This document shows, in pieces, positions 22,300 through 33,025 of a stretch of DNA of 64,000 nt. Origin of the DNA: Oegoconia quadripuncta (Eukaryota; Arthropoda; Insecta; Lepidoptera; Autostichidae); assembly GCA_949316235.1 (NCBI GenBank), contig OX438751.1:9324413-9388412 (forward strand), written 5' to 3'. The position numbers and the translations under genes were made by a program. The notes beneath the pieces were generated by a model that had not been told where the DNA came from, ran no database searches, and saw only the letters and a list, made by a program, of their open reading frames with translations. Position 1 is the stretch's first letter, and every line of letters starts with the position of its first letter.

Positions 22300-22493
22300 C
22301 ACCATCTTATCTAAATCTGCCGCTAAGCAGCAATGTTAATATCATTGTTGTGTTCCGGTTGTCAGAGATAAGATAGCCAGTCCCCCAAATGTGTTGGGGT
22401 TTCCGTGTCAGTACGCTTCCACCTTCGACCTCATCTTCACTTAACATCAGGTGTGATTGAGGTCAAGTACAAACCCGTTGTGCATAAAAAAAA
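22300..22493 (+). repeat. SINE A, 3' half
   Basis: Starts CACCATCTTATCTAAATCTG, then GTTCCGGTTGTCAGAGATAA, CTTCACTTAACATCAGGTGT and CGTTGTGCATAAAAAAAA. It lacks the tRNA-like head, so it is 5'-truncated as expected from incomplete reverse transcription. Confidence 0.85.
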
Positions 22494-22669
22494 TCATGTA
22501 GTGTAATTTTTTAAGTGGATGAATAAATATCTTTTTATTTTATTTATTCATTTTCATTAGAAAGCAACAGAGTTGCGGAATGGCCACGAACCAAAGAAAC
22601 AGTTTCTTCTCCTCGCACCAAACTTTTTAGCAAGCTCCAAACATTAAGATGATTGAACCGCCAAAAATT

Positions 22670-23235
22670 GGCAAAACAACCGACTTCAGTAAGGTTCCAC
22701 TCTCTATCTTCGGAGTGCATCATCAGATCTTAACCAAATTTATGTCGGACCACCTTGGTGATGAACCCTATCACACAAAAAACAATTACCAAAATTAGCA
22801 AAAATATTGGTAAACGTGAAACCACCTAGGAAGCATGTCCTATTAAATAAGAAAATAACTTTCTATATCTGTTTATAATTGACGGAATTCTGAGGTAACA
22901 AATTGTGTTGATGGCCATTTCTAATATTCTCCATCACATCCACTTCACCCAATAAAAACGTAAATGCCATAATATGTAAATGCCAAAATCGCTATATGTA
23001 TATGCCTATAATATGTGAAAAGTTGCCTCAATTCCTCTTAGATCCCATCATCAGAACTATATGATGGCTTATGATGGTTATGATGGACATGAGACAACGC
23101 CTGGAAGTATGTCCTATTAAATAAAGAAAAAAAATTGCCGAATCGGTTCATAAATGACTGTGTTCTGAAGTAACAAACATAAAAAAAATACAACCGAATT
23201 GATAACCTCCGTTTTTGAAGTGGGTTAATAAAAAA
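22670..23235 (+). repeat. Repeat V with short TIRs (AACCGACTTCA / TGAAGTGGGTTAA)
   Basis: The left side is AACCGACTTCAGTAAGGTTC followed by GGAGTGCATCATCAGATCTT. The right side is CGTTTTTGAAGTGGGTTAAT before an A run. A duplicated block sits inside: AGCATGTCCTATTAAATAAG at 22832 and AGTATGTCCTATTAAATAAA at 23106. The ends resemble a widespread insect non-autonomous repeat. There is no coding capacity. Confidence 0.55.
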
Positions 23236-23425
23236 AAAACGCGTGCAAGTCAGGCCTTATGCAATTATTACAATCGTCTGTTAAAGACCTTATTTAGCTG
23301 ACCTTGAACGAAAGTGCAGTTCAGTTTAAGTTAGTTTATGATTTCTTCGGAACTCTGAACTTCGCGATATTTCTGATACTTTTCCTTCAATATGGATGTC
23401 ATGCATGATACAGTTACTACCTATA

Positions 23426-23919
23426 CAGAGTGAATTTGAATTCGTGTAACTAGCGACTGTACCCTTAATTACGAACAACTTTCCCCAAGCAACCATAGTC
23501 GAATTGGATAAAAAAAAATTTTATTAACTTTATTTTTTTTTTTTTTATATGAGAGGGCGGCAAACGAGCATGCGGGTCACTTGATGGAAAGCAATCACCG
23601 CCGCCCATGGACACCCGCAACACCAAAAGGGTCACAGATGCGTTGCCGGCCTTGGACAACTATACAAAGTATACCATTCTGAAACCACCTTTAGTATGGA
23701 AGTCCAATAATTTTCGGCTGGTGACTCCACGATGAACCATAGCCTGAATGAAGCCGAAAATTGTTGGACTTCCGTACTAAAGGTGGTTTCAGAATCATTT
23801 ACTTTGTATGGGTAATCAAACATTTTTTTATAGTGTTCAACTATGGTTTATTGGGGAAAGTTGATCGTAATCAAGAGTGCCGTCATCAGTGAATGGGAAT
23901 TATACGAGTTGAACACCTG
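23426..23919. mobile_element. Tc1/mariner-like MITE with ~80-bp TIRs, nested insertions
   Basis: The left arm runs CAGAGTGAATTTGAATTCGT, ..., TTAATTACGAACAACTTTCC CC. The right arm reverse complement runs CAGGTGTTCAACTCGTATAA, ..., TTGATTACGATCAACTTTCC CC. TA flanks both ends (23424-23425 and 23920-23921). Inside lie a LINE 3' end (about 23518-23660) and a second inverted repeat (about 23662-23815) whose arms carry CTGAAACCACCTTTAGTA. The same core occurs in 53203-53520 and 54941-55258 without these insertions. Confidence 0.75.
23518..23660 (-). mobile_element. LINE 3' end inserted in the MITE
   Basis: On the minus strand it reads GGCCGGCAACGCATCTGTGA, CACC/GGTGTTGCGGGTGTCC, ATGGGCGGCGGTGATTGC and CGTTTGCCGCCCTC, then a long A run (T run on plus, 23525-23547). 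I recognise this as a frequent lepidopteran retroelement 3' end. The poly(A)-side orientation shows minus-strand insertion. Confidence 0.8.
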
Positions 23920-24568
23920 TATTTCGAGTTGTTTTTCAATCGACAAATCAATAAAACATTTTAGGTATACCTAAGGGGTTTTCTGTAAAATTTTTGTGAT
24001 ATGTCACCCAATTTTATATTGCAAATCTCTTTCCAAAAAGATTCTCCCGCGGTACAAAACTGGACCCATCGATTTAAAATTTTCGGAGCTTTGGAACGCG
24101 TCTTCATTTGTTTCGAGCGGTCACACCCACGCGCCGCGACATCACTACCATTATTCTAAGTTCTTCCTTTTTTGAAATTATTTCTAGTGTTCGATATCTA
24201 AAAAAAAAAATATATTCATATATTTTATGCATTACACATGTCATAGACATAGCACATTGCATATGTAGAGCACTCGAGCACAGAATTAATATAGTACTAA
24301 CCCTCGAGTCAAATATTTGACTTGCTCATAACTTTTTCTGCAATCTAGTTTCATTTTATCGGTTCAAATACAGAGCGGCGTTGTTTTTGGATAGTTATAG
24401 TGCATTCAAACATAGATTTCCCATGTCGATTTGGCTGTAGAGCCGAATAGAAGTAATTAAATACGCCCGTTAGCTTGATTTAACAGTGTCGAGCTTCACT
24501 AACTCAAACTTCAATTACCGTTCCGTCGTACGATATGGGTGTCGACAGGATTATTGTTGGTCACGATC
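23920..24568. other. No gene recognised
   Basis: Unassigned, moderately AT-rich. The 70-codon frame at 24108-24320 has no domain. Confidence 0.25.
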
Positions 24569-24850
24569 TTTTTTTTTATGCACAACGACTAGCCCAGACC
24601 TCAATCACACCTGATGTTAAGTGAAGATGAGGCCGAAGGTGGAAACATGCTGACGCGGAAACCTAAACTTATTAAGGGGACTGGCTATCTTATCTCTGAC
24701 AACCGGAACACAACAATGCTATCAACATTGCTGTTTGACGGCAGACTTAGATAAGATGGTGATAGCTAGCCAGGCGGACTTTTAAAAACTAATTTATGTA
24801 CCTCGCTGGGGACCGAACCCGCGACCTCCGATTTGTAAACCCTATGTTGT
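24569..24850 (-). repeat. SINE A, inverted, nearly complete
   Basis: Starts with a T run and TATGCACAACGACTAG, followed by CACACCTGATGTTAAGTGAA, CTTATCTCTGACAACCGGAA, AGCTAGCCAGGCGGAC and GACCGAACCCGCGACCTCCG. The distal tRNA-like end stops near 24850. Confidence 0.88.
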
Positions 24851-26020
24851 TCACATACAATTTATACTTTTATGGAATGTTTCTAGTCATTTTAATTTTA
24901 TGATGGCTGTAATTATTCGACAGGCAATTAATGCTGATGAAAGGCTGAGAAAAATACCAAGTAAATTTAAAGCTATTTTCAAAAGAACATAAATATTTTC
25001 TTAATTTTTAGGATGTATTTTTGAGACTGAGTTACCATACACAAGGGTGTCCACAAATTTTTCAAAACCCTACATTTCTACATAAAAAGACGTAGAATTA
25101 GTTGATCACTTTTTTGTGTTATTCAAATTAAATTAATTTCTTCTTCTGCCCAATACTTGTTTGTATTGTTTTCAACGTGTTTATTTTTCAATTACTGCTA
25201 CTTTAAGAACTATTTATTTTGACCATAAATAATCATGCACGATGTCCGAACAGCGGTGGCATCGCTGTGGAAATTTAAGTAACTAGATTTATGTAAAACG
25301 ACTCCGTTAACTGAGCTGCTAAGAAAATCTTCCTACGTGTTTCATTTCGTAAAAACCACGCTACTTGACAATGAAGAGAACGACAACAGAAAAAAAAACA
25401 CTACAAAACGAGTAACAGAGACTTTAATGTGAAAGATTAATAAATATATATCGTACATAGTAGGTATACGTATTTCAGCTTTGTTAGTAAATCCACCTCC
25501 CCTGCAGTATTTTGTAGAATGTAAAACGGAGTAAGTTTTTATTGTTATGCCAGCTACTGCGCCCCGGAGAGGCGACACGAGAAGTAAGAAAGTGCATTCA
25601 CACTGCCAGTGGCCGCAGACGGCAAACTATATTCTCTATGAAAGATAAGGCAACAGGTCTTTATCGTTTGATACTATAAAATATGGAAAGTTTAATGATA
25701 TCATAGTGGAAGATTTTTCATAAATACTAATGCACAATTTCTACAATTATAACAGTGAATAGAATTATTATTTGGTATAGAAGTTTCATAATCATTCAAT
25801 ATTCAAATATACACGTTCTCACAATAGGAATATGTACCATAACCGGAAAGTACGTCTATGTATGTTCCGTATAAGGTCGAGAATTTCGAGTGCAGATTCC
25901 AGAATGAGTTGCAGCTGTTCCGAGTAAAAAAAAATAAAATGGAATTCAGAGAATTCGTAACTATTCATGAAGAATGTAGCTTTATAACATCGTCTCAAAT
26001 TACAAAAACAATATTTGGGT
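24851..26020. other. No gene recognised
   Basis: The 144-codon minus-strand frame at 25819-26253 overlaps the MITE at 26021-26193 and has no family signature, so I do not treat it as a gene. The rest is AT-rich single-copy sequence. Confidence 0.3.
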
Positions 26021-26193
26021 AAAGGCCATATTACACGGTTCAACCAAATTGATTCACTTTGGTTGAAAGGCGTGGAATCAAAGGTAATGCTATTGAACAT
26101 TGACATTGAACGGTTCACTTTTATATTTACATGATTTAATTTGGTTGATTTATCCAAATTGAAACAGAAGTGAACCTTGTAATTTCGCCTTAA
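26021..26193. mobile_element. Small MITE with imperfect TIRs
   Basis: The left end AAAGGCCATATTACACGGTT and the reverse complement of the right end, TAAGGCGAAATTACAAGGTT, share AAGGC, ATTACA and GGTTCA in register. The interior has repeated TTTGGTTGA motifs in both orientations. At about 170 bp with no coding sequence it is a non-autonomous element. The superfamily is unknown. Confidence 0.6.
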
Positions 26194-26720
26194 AATAAAA
26201 ATACCATTAGATGCTATATTTGTATTTTTTATCAACCCAATAAACCAGTTCATTCTGTGAGCTTTATAACATTGTACTTTAAAGCTAAATTTCGCATATT
26301 TTCATTTCGGAACGAACTCGCCAGTAGTTTTTATTTCAATCCTTGGATAGCATCCTTAACTTATTTTTTCATACTGAAACTGCTCTGGATGTCGATTCTT
26401 GCGCACTCGACATTTCACTGTCGATAGACAATGATATATCTATATCTTTTACACTTATATGCGAGTGCAAAAGTGACAAACCTGTTGATGTCTATCGGCA
26501 TTGAAATCTCGAACGAGTAAGAATCACTGCCCAGGAATTGTAAGCCTTAAAGGTAAAGGATAGGTAGGTAGTCTTCATACAAACTCGACCACAAATAAAA
26601 TTGAATTTGGAACAATCTAGTTGCCGTGAAGGAAAAGGATTTAAGATTTATATAAGATTTTCGTGATTTTTATTTTTAATACCGAAAGTAGAAATATAGA
26701 AATAATCACATTCAACTATT
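26194..26720. other. No gene recognised
   Basis: At 26390-26520 two oppositely oriented similar blocks occur (TCTTGCGCACTCGACATTTC, and ATTGAAATCTCGAACGAGTA AGA), forming a loose inverted repeat of about 130 bp that may be another degraded MITE. Confidence 0.35.
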
Positions 26721-27018
26721 AGACCTCCGTGGCTGAATGTTAACAACATAAGATTTACAAAACAGAGGTCGCCGGTTCGATTTCTATCGGGCTACATGGT
26801 GGTAGTCAGGCATTTTAAATATCCGCTTGGCCAGCTACCACCATGTTATCTAAGTCTGGCCACCAAAGAGCATTGTTGTATTCCGACTGTTTGAGACAAG
26901 ATAGCCAATCCCCCAAATTAGTTGTGGGTGCCGGATGAGGGCGCTTCCACATTCGGCCTCATCTTCTCTTAACATCAAGTGTGATTGTGGTCAAGCGCTA
27001 ACCCGTTATGTATAAAAA
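26721..27018 (+). repeat. SINE A, full-length diverged copy
   Basis: Head AGACCTCCGTGGCTGAATGT with B box CGGTTCGATTTCTATCGGG, then CATTTTAAATATCCGCTTGG, CTACCACCATGTTATCTAAG, CTTAACATCAAGTGTGATTG and a CGTTATGTATAAAAAAA tail. Confidence 0.85.
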
Positions 27019-27084
27019 AATATCACATAATTTTGATGGTCGATTAGTTTTTTTTTTAAACGGTTTTTATATGAAATTCTATTT

Positions 27085-27330
27085 CGACGACCGGTTGGTG
27101 TAGTGGTTAGTGACCCTGTCAGCGAAACCTACGGTTGCGGGTTCGAATCCCGCGAGGGGTAAATGTTTGCGTGATGAATACGAACATTTATTCCCCAGTC
27201 ATGGATGTTAATATAAATATTTATGTATGTTTATCCGTTATCTAGTATCCATAGCACAAGCTTTGCTTAGGTTGGGACTAGATGATTGGTGTAAGTGTCC
27301 GAAATATTTATTTATTATTATTTATTATAC
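27085..27330 (+). repeat. SINE C, best copy with intact tRNA-like head
   Basis: The head CGACCGGTTGGTGTAGTGG (A box TGGTGTAGTGG) and B box GGGTTCGAATCCCGCG are tRNA-like over about 75 bp. The body reads GCGTGATGAATACGAACATT, TATGTATGTTTATCCGTTAT and GGGACTAGATGATTGGTGTA, and ends in TTTATT repeats. It lies 66 bp after a SINE A in the same orientation. The head is fused to the SINE body, so it is not called as a functional tRNA. Confidence 0.9.
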
Positions 27331-30269
27331 AGTTTCATTTATATAAAATATGAAATCAGTTATCCTACTGAAACCACGCGGGCTTCATCTTCGACCACAT
27401 CGCCATGTTCTAACGGGTGAGATCCATATCACTAGTAGCTAAAACTTGTGCTTAATTTCAATAATTCTCTTATCTTTCTGTCTAAACACAACTATGGAGG
27501 CATTGATGCTCAGAAGCAGAAATAGATAACAAGTATAAATCAAGTCCACGTAACTTATCTCTGGTTTTAGCTATAAATATTATTACGTTTGGACAAACGG
27601 CCAAGGTTAGAATAAAAGCGCAAGATTCACTTCTCCCAAGACCATGAAAGGCAGCCAAATCAATCCAAAAACGCGACACATGTAGTTGGCAATATTTCAA
27701 ATTCTCCTTGATGCAATATTTCGCTTGCTCGTTTCTTTCCCGTTCTTCGTCCCGTTACGTAACCGAGACAATTTGTCTACATTGTCAATTTGATATAATA
27801 ACTTGAAAATAATAACTCTTTCCAGCTTCCGTCGGAGTGGATTTTTTTCTTTTTAATTTTGTTAGAAGTAGTTCTTCGATCGTTCAGCTTTTCTTGCGCT
27901 AATAATTTTCTGATACTCCGTAATGTCGTGCTTTCGTTTTTATAATAATAAGGAAACATTCTTTAGGATTCCGTACCCTTTAGAAAAATAAGATAAAAAT
28001 AGAAATCAGCAAAGCTCGCAAGATCATCATCATCAAACCAAGTTATAGTTCGTAGACGAGCTATAAAATCTAACCGAAAAAACTAGATATTGTGTGCGGA
28101 CTCCATTGAAAAGCACTGATAGGATTTCATTCCTGCCGTAGAGGTGGGAATTTGCAAACAATACCATTTATAATAGAGTAAACTGATAGTGCTACCAAAT
28201 CGAATCATTAAATGCGATTCTTTTCAATACAGGCTCATATATTATCATAGAATTATCACACCGTTAAGTAATAAAACCTAAATGAATTACTAGCAAAATA
28301 CTCGTGTACAGTCGACACAGTTAAACCTTTACAGGCCTGCATAATACAAATAAAATTTTCTTAGGACATCATTAAAAGGTTTTATTCCGTCCATTGGCGC
28401 CCTCATTGGGTAAATTAAGATTTCTTTTTAAATACAAATTAAATACATTTTTGATTTATTCAAAAATATGGGTCTGACCTGCAATCGAAAAGCCTAAAAG
28501 CTAATTATAAATAATACTTAAATAGCTTTAATTACGGTTATTTACTAGAATTTGAAATGAATGATAAAACGGCCACTTTTTTATAATCGTAAATCAATCA
28601 TCGAATAAACCATCTTAACGTTTTTCGATTATTTTATTTAGTTGAGGCAATTACTGAGGTCAACAATATGATAAAGTACTATCGAAAAACGTTCATAATA
28701 AACTGAGAAACCTTAATTTGTATTATGCAGGGCTCTATAGATTTTTCTGTTCAGACTGTACGATCAGATTCATAAGTTCATATCTAGTCCAGCTCAAATT
28801 ATTTAGATTTTATTTGACAAGTTAACTGGCAAGTTTCATTTAAAAATTCCGTTAGTAATCTTAATCTTTGAACTGGGACTAGCTAGATATGCATTTTTGA
28901 ACCCTGCGATAGGCACGTACATTAAATATGTATGAGATATTGCATTTAGCACGTATTTCCAATGTTTACTCATTTTTTTTAATAACTGTTGTGAGCAGCT
29001 CCATTCTTGGCGGAGTGGACTGAATGTTTTAAATCAATAAAACGCGAGCTTTTAGATAAAATCTGGTATAATACTCGTATATTAAGCAAAACTCGAAAAA
29101 CAGTCACTATCAAAAAACTACCACACTGACTAATCAAAATTAAAAAGCTGTTGTACCAGCGAGTTGCCAACAAGTGCACTAAAATATTCTTCACTTAAGA
29201 TCTAATCAACATTTAATGCGACCAACAAAATCGAACTCACGGATCGTTAAGTCGGATAAAAATCGATTCTGAATCGAGTCTAGTGGAAAGTGAAACAAAG
29301 TGACTGCCCCGGGTGCTGTCGTCGTTATCAATCGAGGAGTTTCGCTACCGTCGACCCTCGGATGTTCCACTTTTTATCGCACTGATTTACGGCTATTATC
29401 TCAATTCCTTTACTTGCAGATAGTGGATCGACAAAGTGGTTCAGCTTAATCAATTACTCGCCCGATACTTGAAGCCGTTTCAGTTCATTTGAAAACAAAG
29501 ATAATTTAGTTTGAATATTGGTAATTTAAAAAGAGTTTAATTGGTAATAGTTAACTATGAAATAAAGTAATGTATTTTGTGTGGGATGCCGCTTGTATCG
29601 AATCTTGCCCTATTTCAGAGGTTGCATAAAAAATCTAAATTAATAATATAGGGGCATCGGCTTCGAATACATCTTCCTTGCTTTCGGAATCGATACTTTA
29701 GTTCCTTGGGGGCAGGGCATTCTAGACGATGTCATTGGGGACCCGAGAGCTGGCTTTACCTCGCTCAATTCAGCGTTTTTAAATAAAAATAACTACAGAA
29801 TTGTAATTGCAATAACGAGAAACGATTGCAAATAAGTATGCTACCTACGAGTATATATGTAAATTATATTAGATACAAGAGGAAAACTGGGGTAAGTAAT
29901 GTAAACTCGGTGAAAAAGATTGTATGTAATGTATTTTTAATGGTGATTTTTTTTCAGCACCCATTAAATGCCTATGATAATTATCGATCACCACAACGAT
30001 GGAATAAATCAGATATTCGTCTTTATCGACAGACCTTTGAAGCCGTTGTAATTTTTACCTACCTACTTTGAATGTAATCTGGATATAACATTTTTGTATA
30101 TTATATTTTCACAACTTCAAAGTTACTTTAATTCTTATTCACACCTTGTCCACAACTCCCGCGAACTCTGTCAATGTCAGTTTACAAAGTTGTCCCCAGA
30201 TTACCCACTGTATTTGCTCACTTGTACGAGACATCGGCGAGTATTTTATATTTTAAAGTTTCATCCTGC
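27331..30269. other. Long single-copy tract without recognised repeats
   Basis: About 2.9 kb with no repeat family from elsewhere in the window. The block at 29220-29480 has mixed composition (GACTGCCCCGGGTGCTGTCG, CTACCGTCGACCCTCGGATG) and a CTTTACTTGCAG sequence that resembles a splice acceptor, but no supporting frame follows. Short frames on both strands have no domains. It could be intronic or intergenic. Confidence 0.3.
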
Positions 30270-30480
30270 GGTTCGGAGGTAACGACCCGCAGCCCGCCCA
30301 TTAGCTCCTCAAGTCCTCTGAGGCCAGGGTTGCATACAACAACGGCGTTTAATGAAATTTGTCGAACAACGAGGCGGCATTCGGAACACGTCCGCTCGGC
30401 GGCCGCTCAAATTGCCCTCTAATTAAATTACGAGTCTGTGCCTCTGCACTGCAACTTCCACACGGAGAGGGAACGTTCGT
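30270..30480. other. Candidate conserved non-coding block
   Basis: A sharply GC-richer single-copy block (CGACCCGCAGCCCGCCCATT, CGTCCGCTCGGCGGCCGCTC) is followed by CTCTAATTAAATTACGAG, which holds overlapping TAAT homeodomain-core motifs. Frames across it (30094-30422) overlap in different phases without domain signal. The regulatory role is a guess from composition and motif content. Confidence 0.3.
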
Positions 30481-30837
30481 TTCCACCTCTTGAGCTTTTT
30501 ACAAATAGATTAATGGCGATCATTGCACTACTGAACATCTTTGTTCCATAAATTCCTTCTCTCTCTCTTGTAACCGCAATCCTTTTTAATCTATACTCAA
30601 TAAAGTTCGAGGTAATTCTACGCGTATATTTTTTTTTTGTATTTTACGGCGTGCTTGTGAACCGCTTTGATGTGAATAGATGCGGATCTTCGCGGAGAAG
30701 GAAGTGGACAATTTTTGTGTGATTTGCTTCTTCTTGAAAGTATTCTCAAAACAATACGAAACAGTAAATATTTTAGAATACATTTGTTTTCTGAAAGGGT
30801 AAAGTAATTCAACCCTGTATCCGCTCCCGTATAATAC

Positions 30838-30905
30838 AGCGAAACTTTGATGATGCACTCCAGAGATAGAAAACGGAATCCTAATTGAAGTCGGTTGTTT
30901 CACCA
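30838..30905 (-). repeat. Repeat V end fragment, inverted
   Basis: GATGATGCACTCCAGAGATA and CTAATTGAAGTCGGTTGTTT are the complement of the AACCGACTTC...GGAGTGCATCATC end of the 22.7-kb copy. Confidence 0.65.
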
Positions 30906-30958
30906 ATTTGGAGTGATTCAATTATGTTCACGCAGATTTGGGATTATATATACAGTAA

Positions 30959-31262
30959 GAGCGCCAGTGGCTCAGACTTAAGACGCAGTCTCCCAATTTG
31001 GGAGGTCCAGGTTGATACCCAGGCAAGCCATGCACCAATGTGTTTATAAATATAATTTAATTACTTATGTGCATTTATACGACTGCTCTTAAACGGGAAA
31101 TGAAAACATCATGAGCAAAACTTGTATGCCTGAGAAATAAAAATTCTAAGGGATGTGAAGTCCCCAACCCGCACTGGGCGTGGTGGACTAAGGCGTATAC
31201 TCCCTCATATACGAGGGAAGGTCTATATCTCTGCGGTGGGATGTTTACGGGCTGATGATGAT
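30959..31262 (+). repeat. SINE B, copy 3
   Basis: Head GAGCGCCAGTGGCTCAGACT with a mutated B box (CAGGTTGATACCCAGG). The body has ACTCCCTCATATACGAGGGA and ends GGGATGTTTACGGGCTGATG ATGAT. It ends 54 bp before mariner copy 2. Confidence 0.85.
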
Positions 31263-31316
31263 ACAGTTCTACATGTGCTCCACGTCTCTGGATATCCCCG
31301 TCATTCATTACACATA

Positions 31317-32134
31317 CAGGGCGTCCCAAAGTTATGGGACATGAAGGGGAAGTACCTTAAATATCGTAGATAGTGAATTTTGCTCAAAGAAGACTTTATG
31401 TTATTTTTAAAAGTTAGTAATTCTGCATTCATAGATTTTCTAAAAATTATTTGCTTCGGCTGGGAATCGAACCGACTCAAATGTGAAAAAAAAAACACCC
31501 TACTTTTATGATGCCAATCGAAAGAATAGCTAAAAAATAATAACTCTGCCTAAGTAACATAGTATTTTAAAAGAAAGGAACAACATAAAATGATTGAGTC
31601 AAATTTCAAGAAAGTTATTTATTGCCGACGACGTTCGAAAAGTAGCGATATTATCATTCCAAAGATAGCATTGATTATTCGTAAATAACCATAAAATGAT
31701 TAGAAAATCAACAGGCAGCGGGCTCATTAAAAGATTGGCGATTTGCGTAAGACAAGAGGGATCACATTTTGAGCATTTAATTAATTAATTTACAAAAAAA
31801 TACCTACTTAATTGACTACGGCAGTTTCATGTATGTTTTTTATTTGATTAAAATGATTAATTTCACGTTGTTCCTTTCTTTTAAAATACTATGTTACTTA
31901 GGCAGAGTTATTATTTTTTAGCTATTCTTTCGATTGGCATCATAAAAGTAGGGTGTTTTTTTTTTCACATTTGAGTCGGTTCGATTCCCAGCCGAAGCAA
32001 ATAATTTTTAGAAAATCTATGAATGCAGAATTACTAACTTTTAAAAATAACATAAAGTCTTCTTTGAGCAAAATTCACTATCTACGATATTTAAGGTACT
32101 TCCCCTTCATGTCCCATAACTTTGGGACGCCCTG
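31317..32134 (+). mobile_element. Tc1/mariner-superfamily element, copy 2 (non-autonomous, homogenised arms)
   Basis: 818 bp, flanked by TA (31315-31316 and 32135-32136). The left arm is about 267 bp, then comes the transposase 5' start (ATGATTGAGTCAAATTTCAA), a short segment shared with copy 1, the transposase 3' end and the right arm. Reading from the start gives about 33 residues and then a stop. The catalytic region is absent. At three sites where copies 1 and 3 show fixed left/right arm differences, both arms of this copy have the right-arm base. It was presumably mobilised in trans by an autonomous relative. Confidence 0.92.
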
Positions 32135-32149
32135 TATATAGGAGAATAT

Positions 32150-32248
32150 TTTAAAATTTAAATGTAATATTAATATTAATAGTGAGGTTTGCAAGTGATA
32201 ACTTTATCCTATGAAATAAAATATTTTGATTTGATTTGATTTATTGAA
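32150..32248 (+). repeat. LINE 3' end (GATTT tail)
   Basis: AATTTAAATGTAATATTAAT, GTTTGCAAGTGATAACTTTA and TATGAAATAAAATATTTTGA then TTTGATTTGATTT. The same sequence recurs at 63497-63582. An AATAAA-type signal followed by a short simple repeat is a typical non-LTR 3' end. Confidence 0.7.
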
Positions 32249-32564
32249 TTTAGAATATTGGAGAGACGATTATCGCCACCGATATCGACTTATGTATAAA
32301 CATTCTCCAATATTTTGCATGGCCTTCATGTTAATTGTTAACGATAATTGCATGTGTGTATTGGGTACTCCAACACACTTTGAGTGAAGTGAAGTTTCTG
32401 GTTCCATAGTTGTATGGCCTAATCGTAATTATATAATCAAGTATTAAAAACACAGTAGTATTAGAGACGGGTTCAGTTCGGTTACAACAGCGTATTCCGC
32501 CATTCTTGTATCTTCCTATACCCGCAATGTAAACTACGCAACTATTGAATACATCAACAGTCTT
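32249..32564. other. No gene recognised
   Basis: Single-copy sequence; an 84-codon minus-strand frame (32331-32585) has no domain. Confidence 0.25.
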
Positions 32565-32826
32565 TCTTTCCCAATGCTGGGGCACATCCTCCTCTTACTA
32601 TAGGATAGGATTTGGGGTCATAATCCTCTAAGCGGGCTTGGTGCGGCTTGGTGAATTGTGTTAGACAGACAGTGTCAGTCTCGGTGCCTTTAATTCAAAT
32701 TGGGACCGATTCCGAAGGACGAAAGCACTGGTATGAAAATGCCCCTGGTAACCCATCCAAGGAGGGGCCGCACAAAACAATGTTTAACTTCTCTAATCGA
32801 AAACGAATAGCGAATGCGGTGGCACC
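32565..32826 (-). repeat. 5S-derived SINE, inverted copy with head
   Basis: On the minus strand the head reads GGTGCCACCGCATTCGCTAT TCGTTTTCG, then TCCTTGGATGGGTTACCAGG. The latter matches the 5S rRNA internal promoter region (eukaryotic 5S has CTTGGATGGGTGACC). The body follows with CCTTCGG, GAATTAAAGGCACCGAG, AAGCCCGCTTAGAGGATTAT and CCCCAGCATTGGGAAAG. Its head and body order match 47345-47684. It is well diverged and adjacent to a SINE C. Confidence 0.78.
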
Positions 32827-32849
32827 ATAAGTGTTTCTACTGATAACTA

Positions 32850-33025
32850 TTTAAAATATTGAGACAACCATTGAACTAAATAATAAATGAAAAACATCCA
32901 CAACTCGGGAACACATGTCTGTATTCATCATACAAACATATGCCTATAGCGGGATTCGAACCCGCGACCTTTTGGTATAGCAGTCAGAATTTTTAACCAC
33001 TACACCAAACAGCTCGTCAAAAGTA
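32850..33025 (-). repeat. SINE C, inverted diverged copy
   Basis: The reverse complement has GTTTGGTGTAGTGGTTAAAA and B box GCGGGTTCGAATCCCGCTAT, then ATGATGAATACAGACATGTG and GAGTTGTGGATG. The B box is perfect, but the body is strongly diverged from the 27.1-kb copy. A head this tRNA-like might be mistaken for a tRNA gene. Confidence 0.78.

Noticed and set aside
25819..26253. 144-codon minus-strand frame as a host gene
   Set aside because: It crosses a MITE with TIRs and AT-rich sequence, has no domain or plausible start context, and its composition does not differ from its surroundings.
27085..27160. Functional tRNA gene
   Set aside because: The A and B boxes are good, but the sequence is continuous with a SINE body shared by four other loci and lacks a convincing full cloverleaf end.
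29430..29460. Exon boundary after CTTTACTTGCAG
   Set aside because: Acceptor-like motifs are frequent in T-rich DNA, and no open frame or matching donor gives a recognisable product.
31953..32141. Repeated 60-65-codon frames beginning MFFFSHLSRFDSQPK in all mariner-type copies
   Set aside because: They are readings across the terminal inverted repeats and appear on both arms. They reflect TIR conservation, not a protein.
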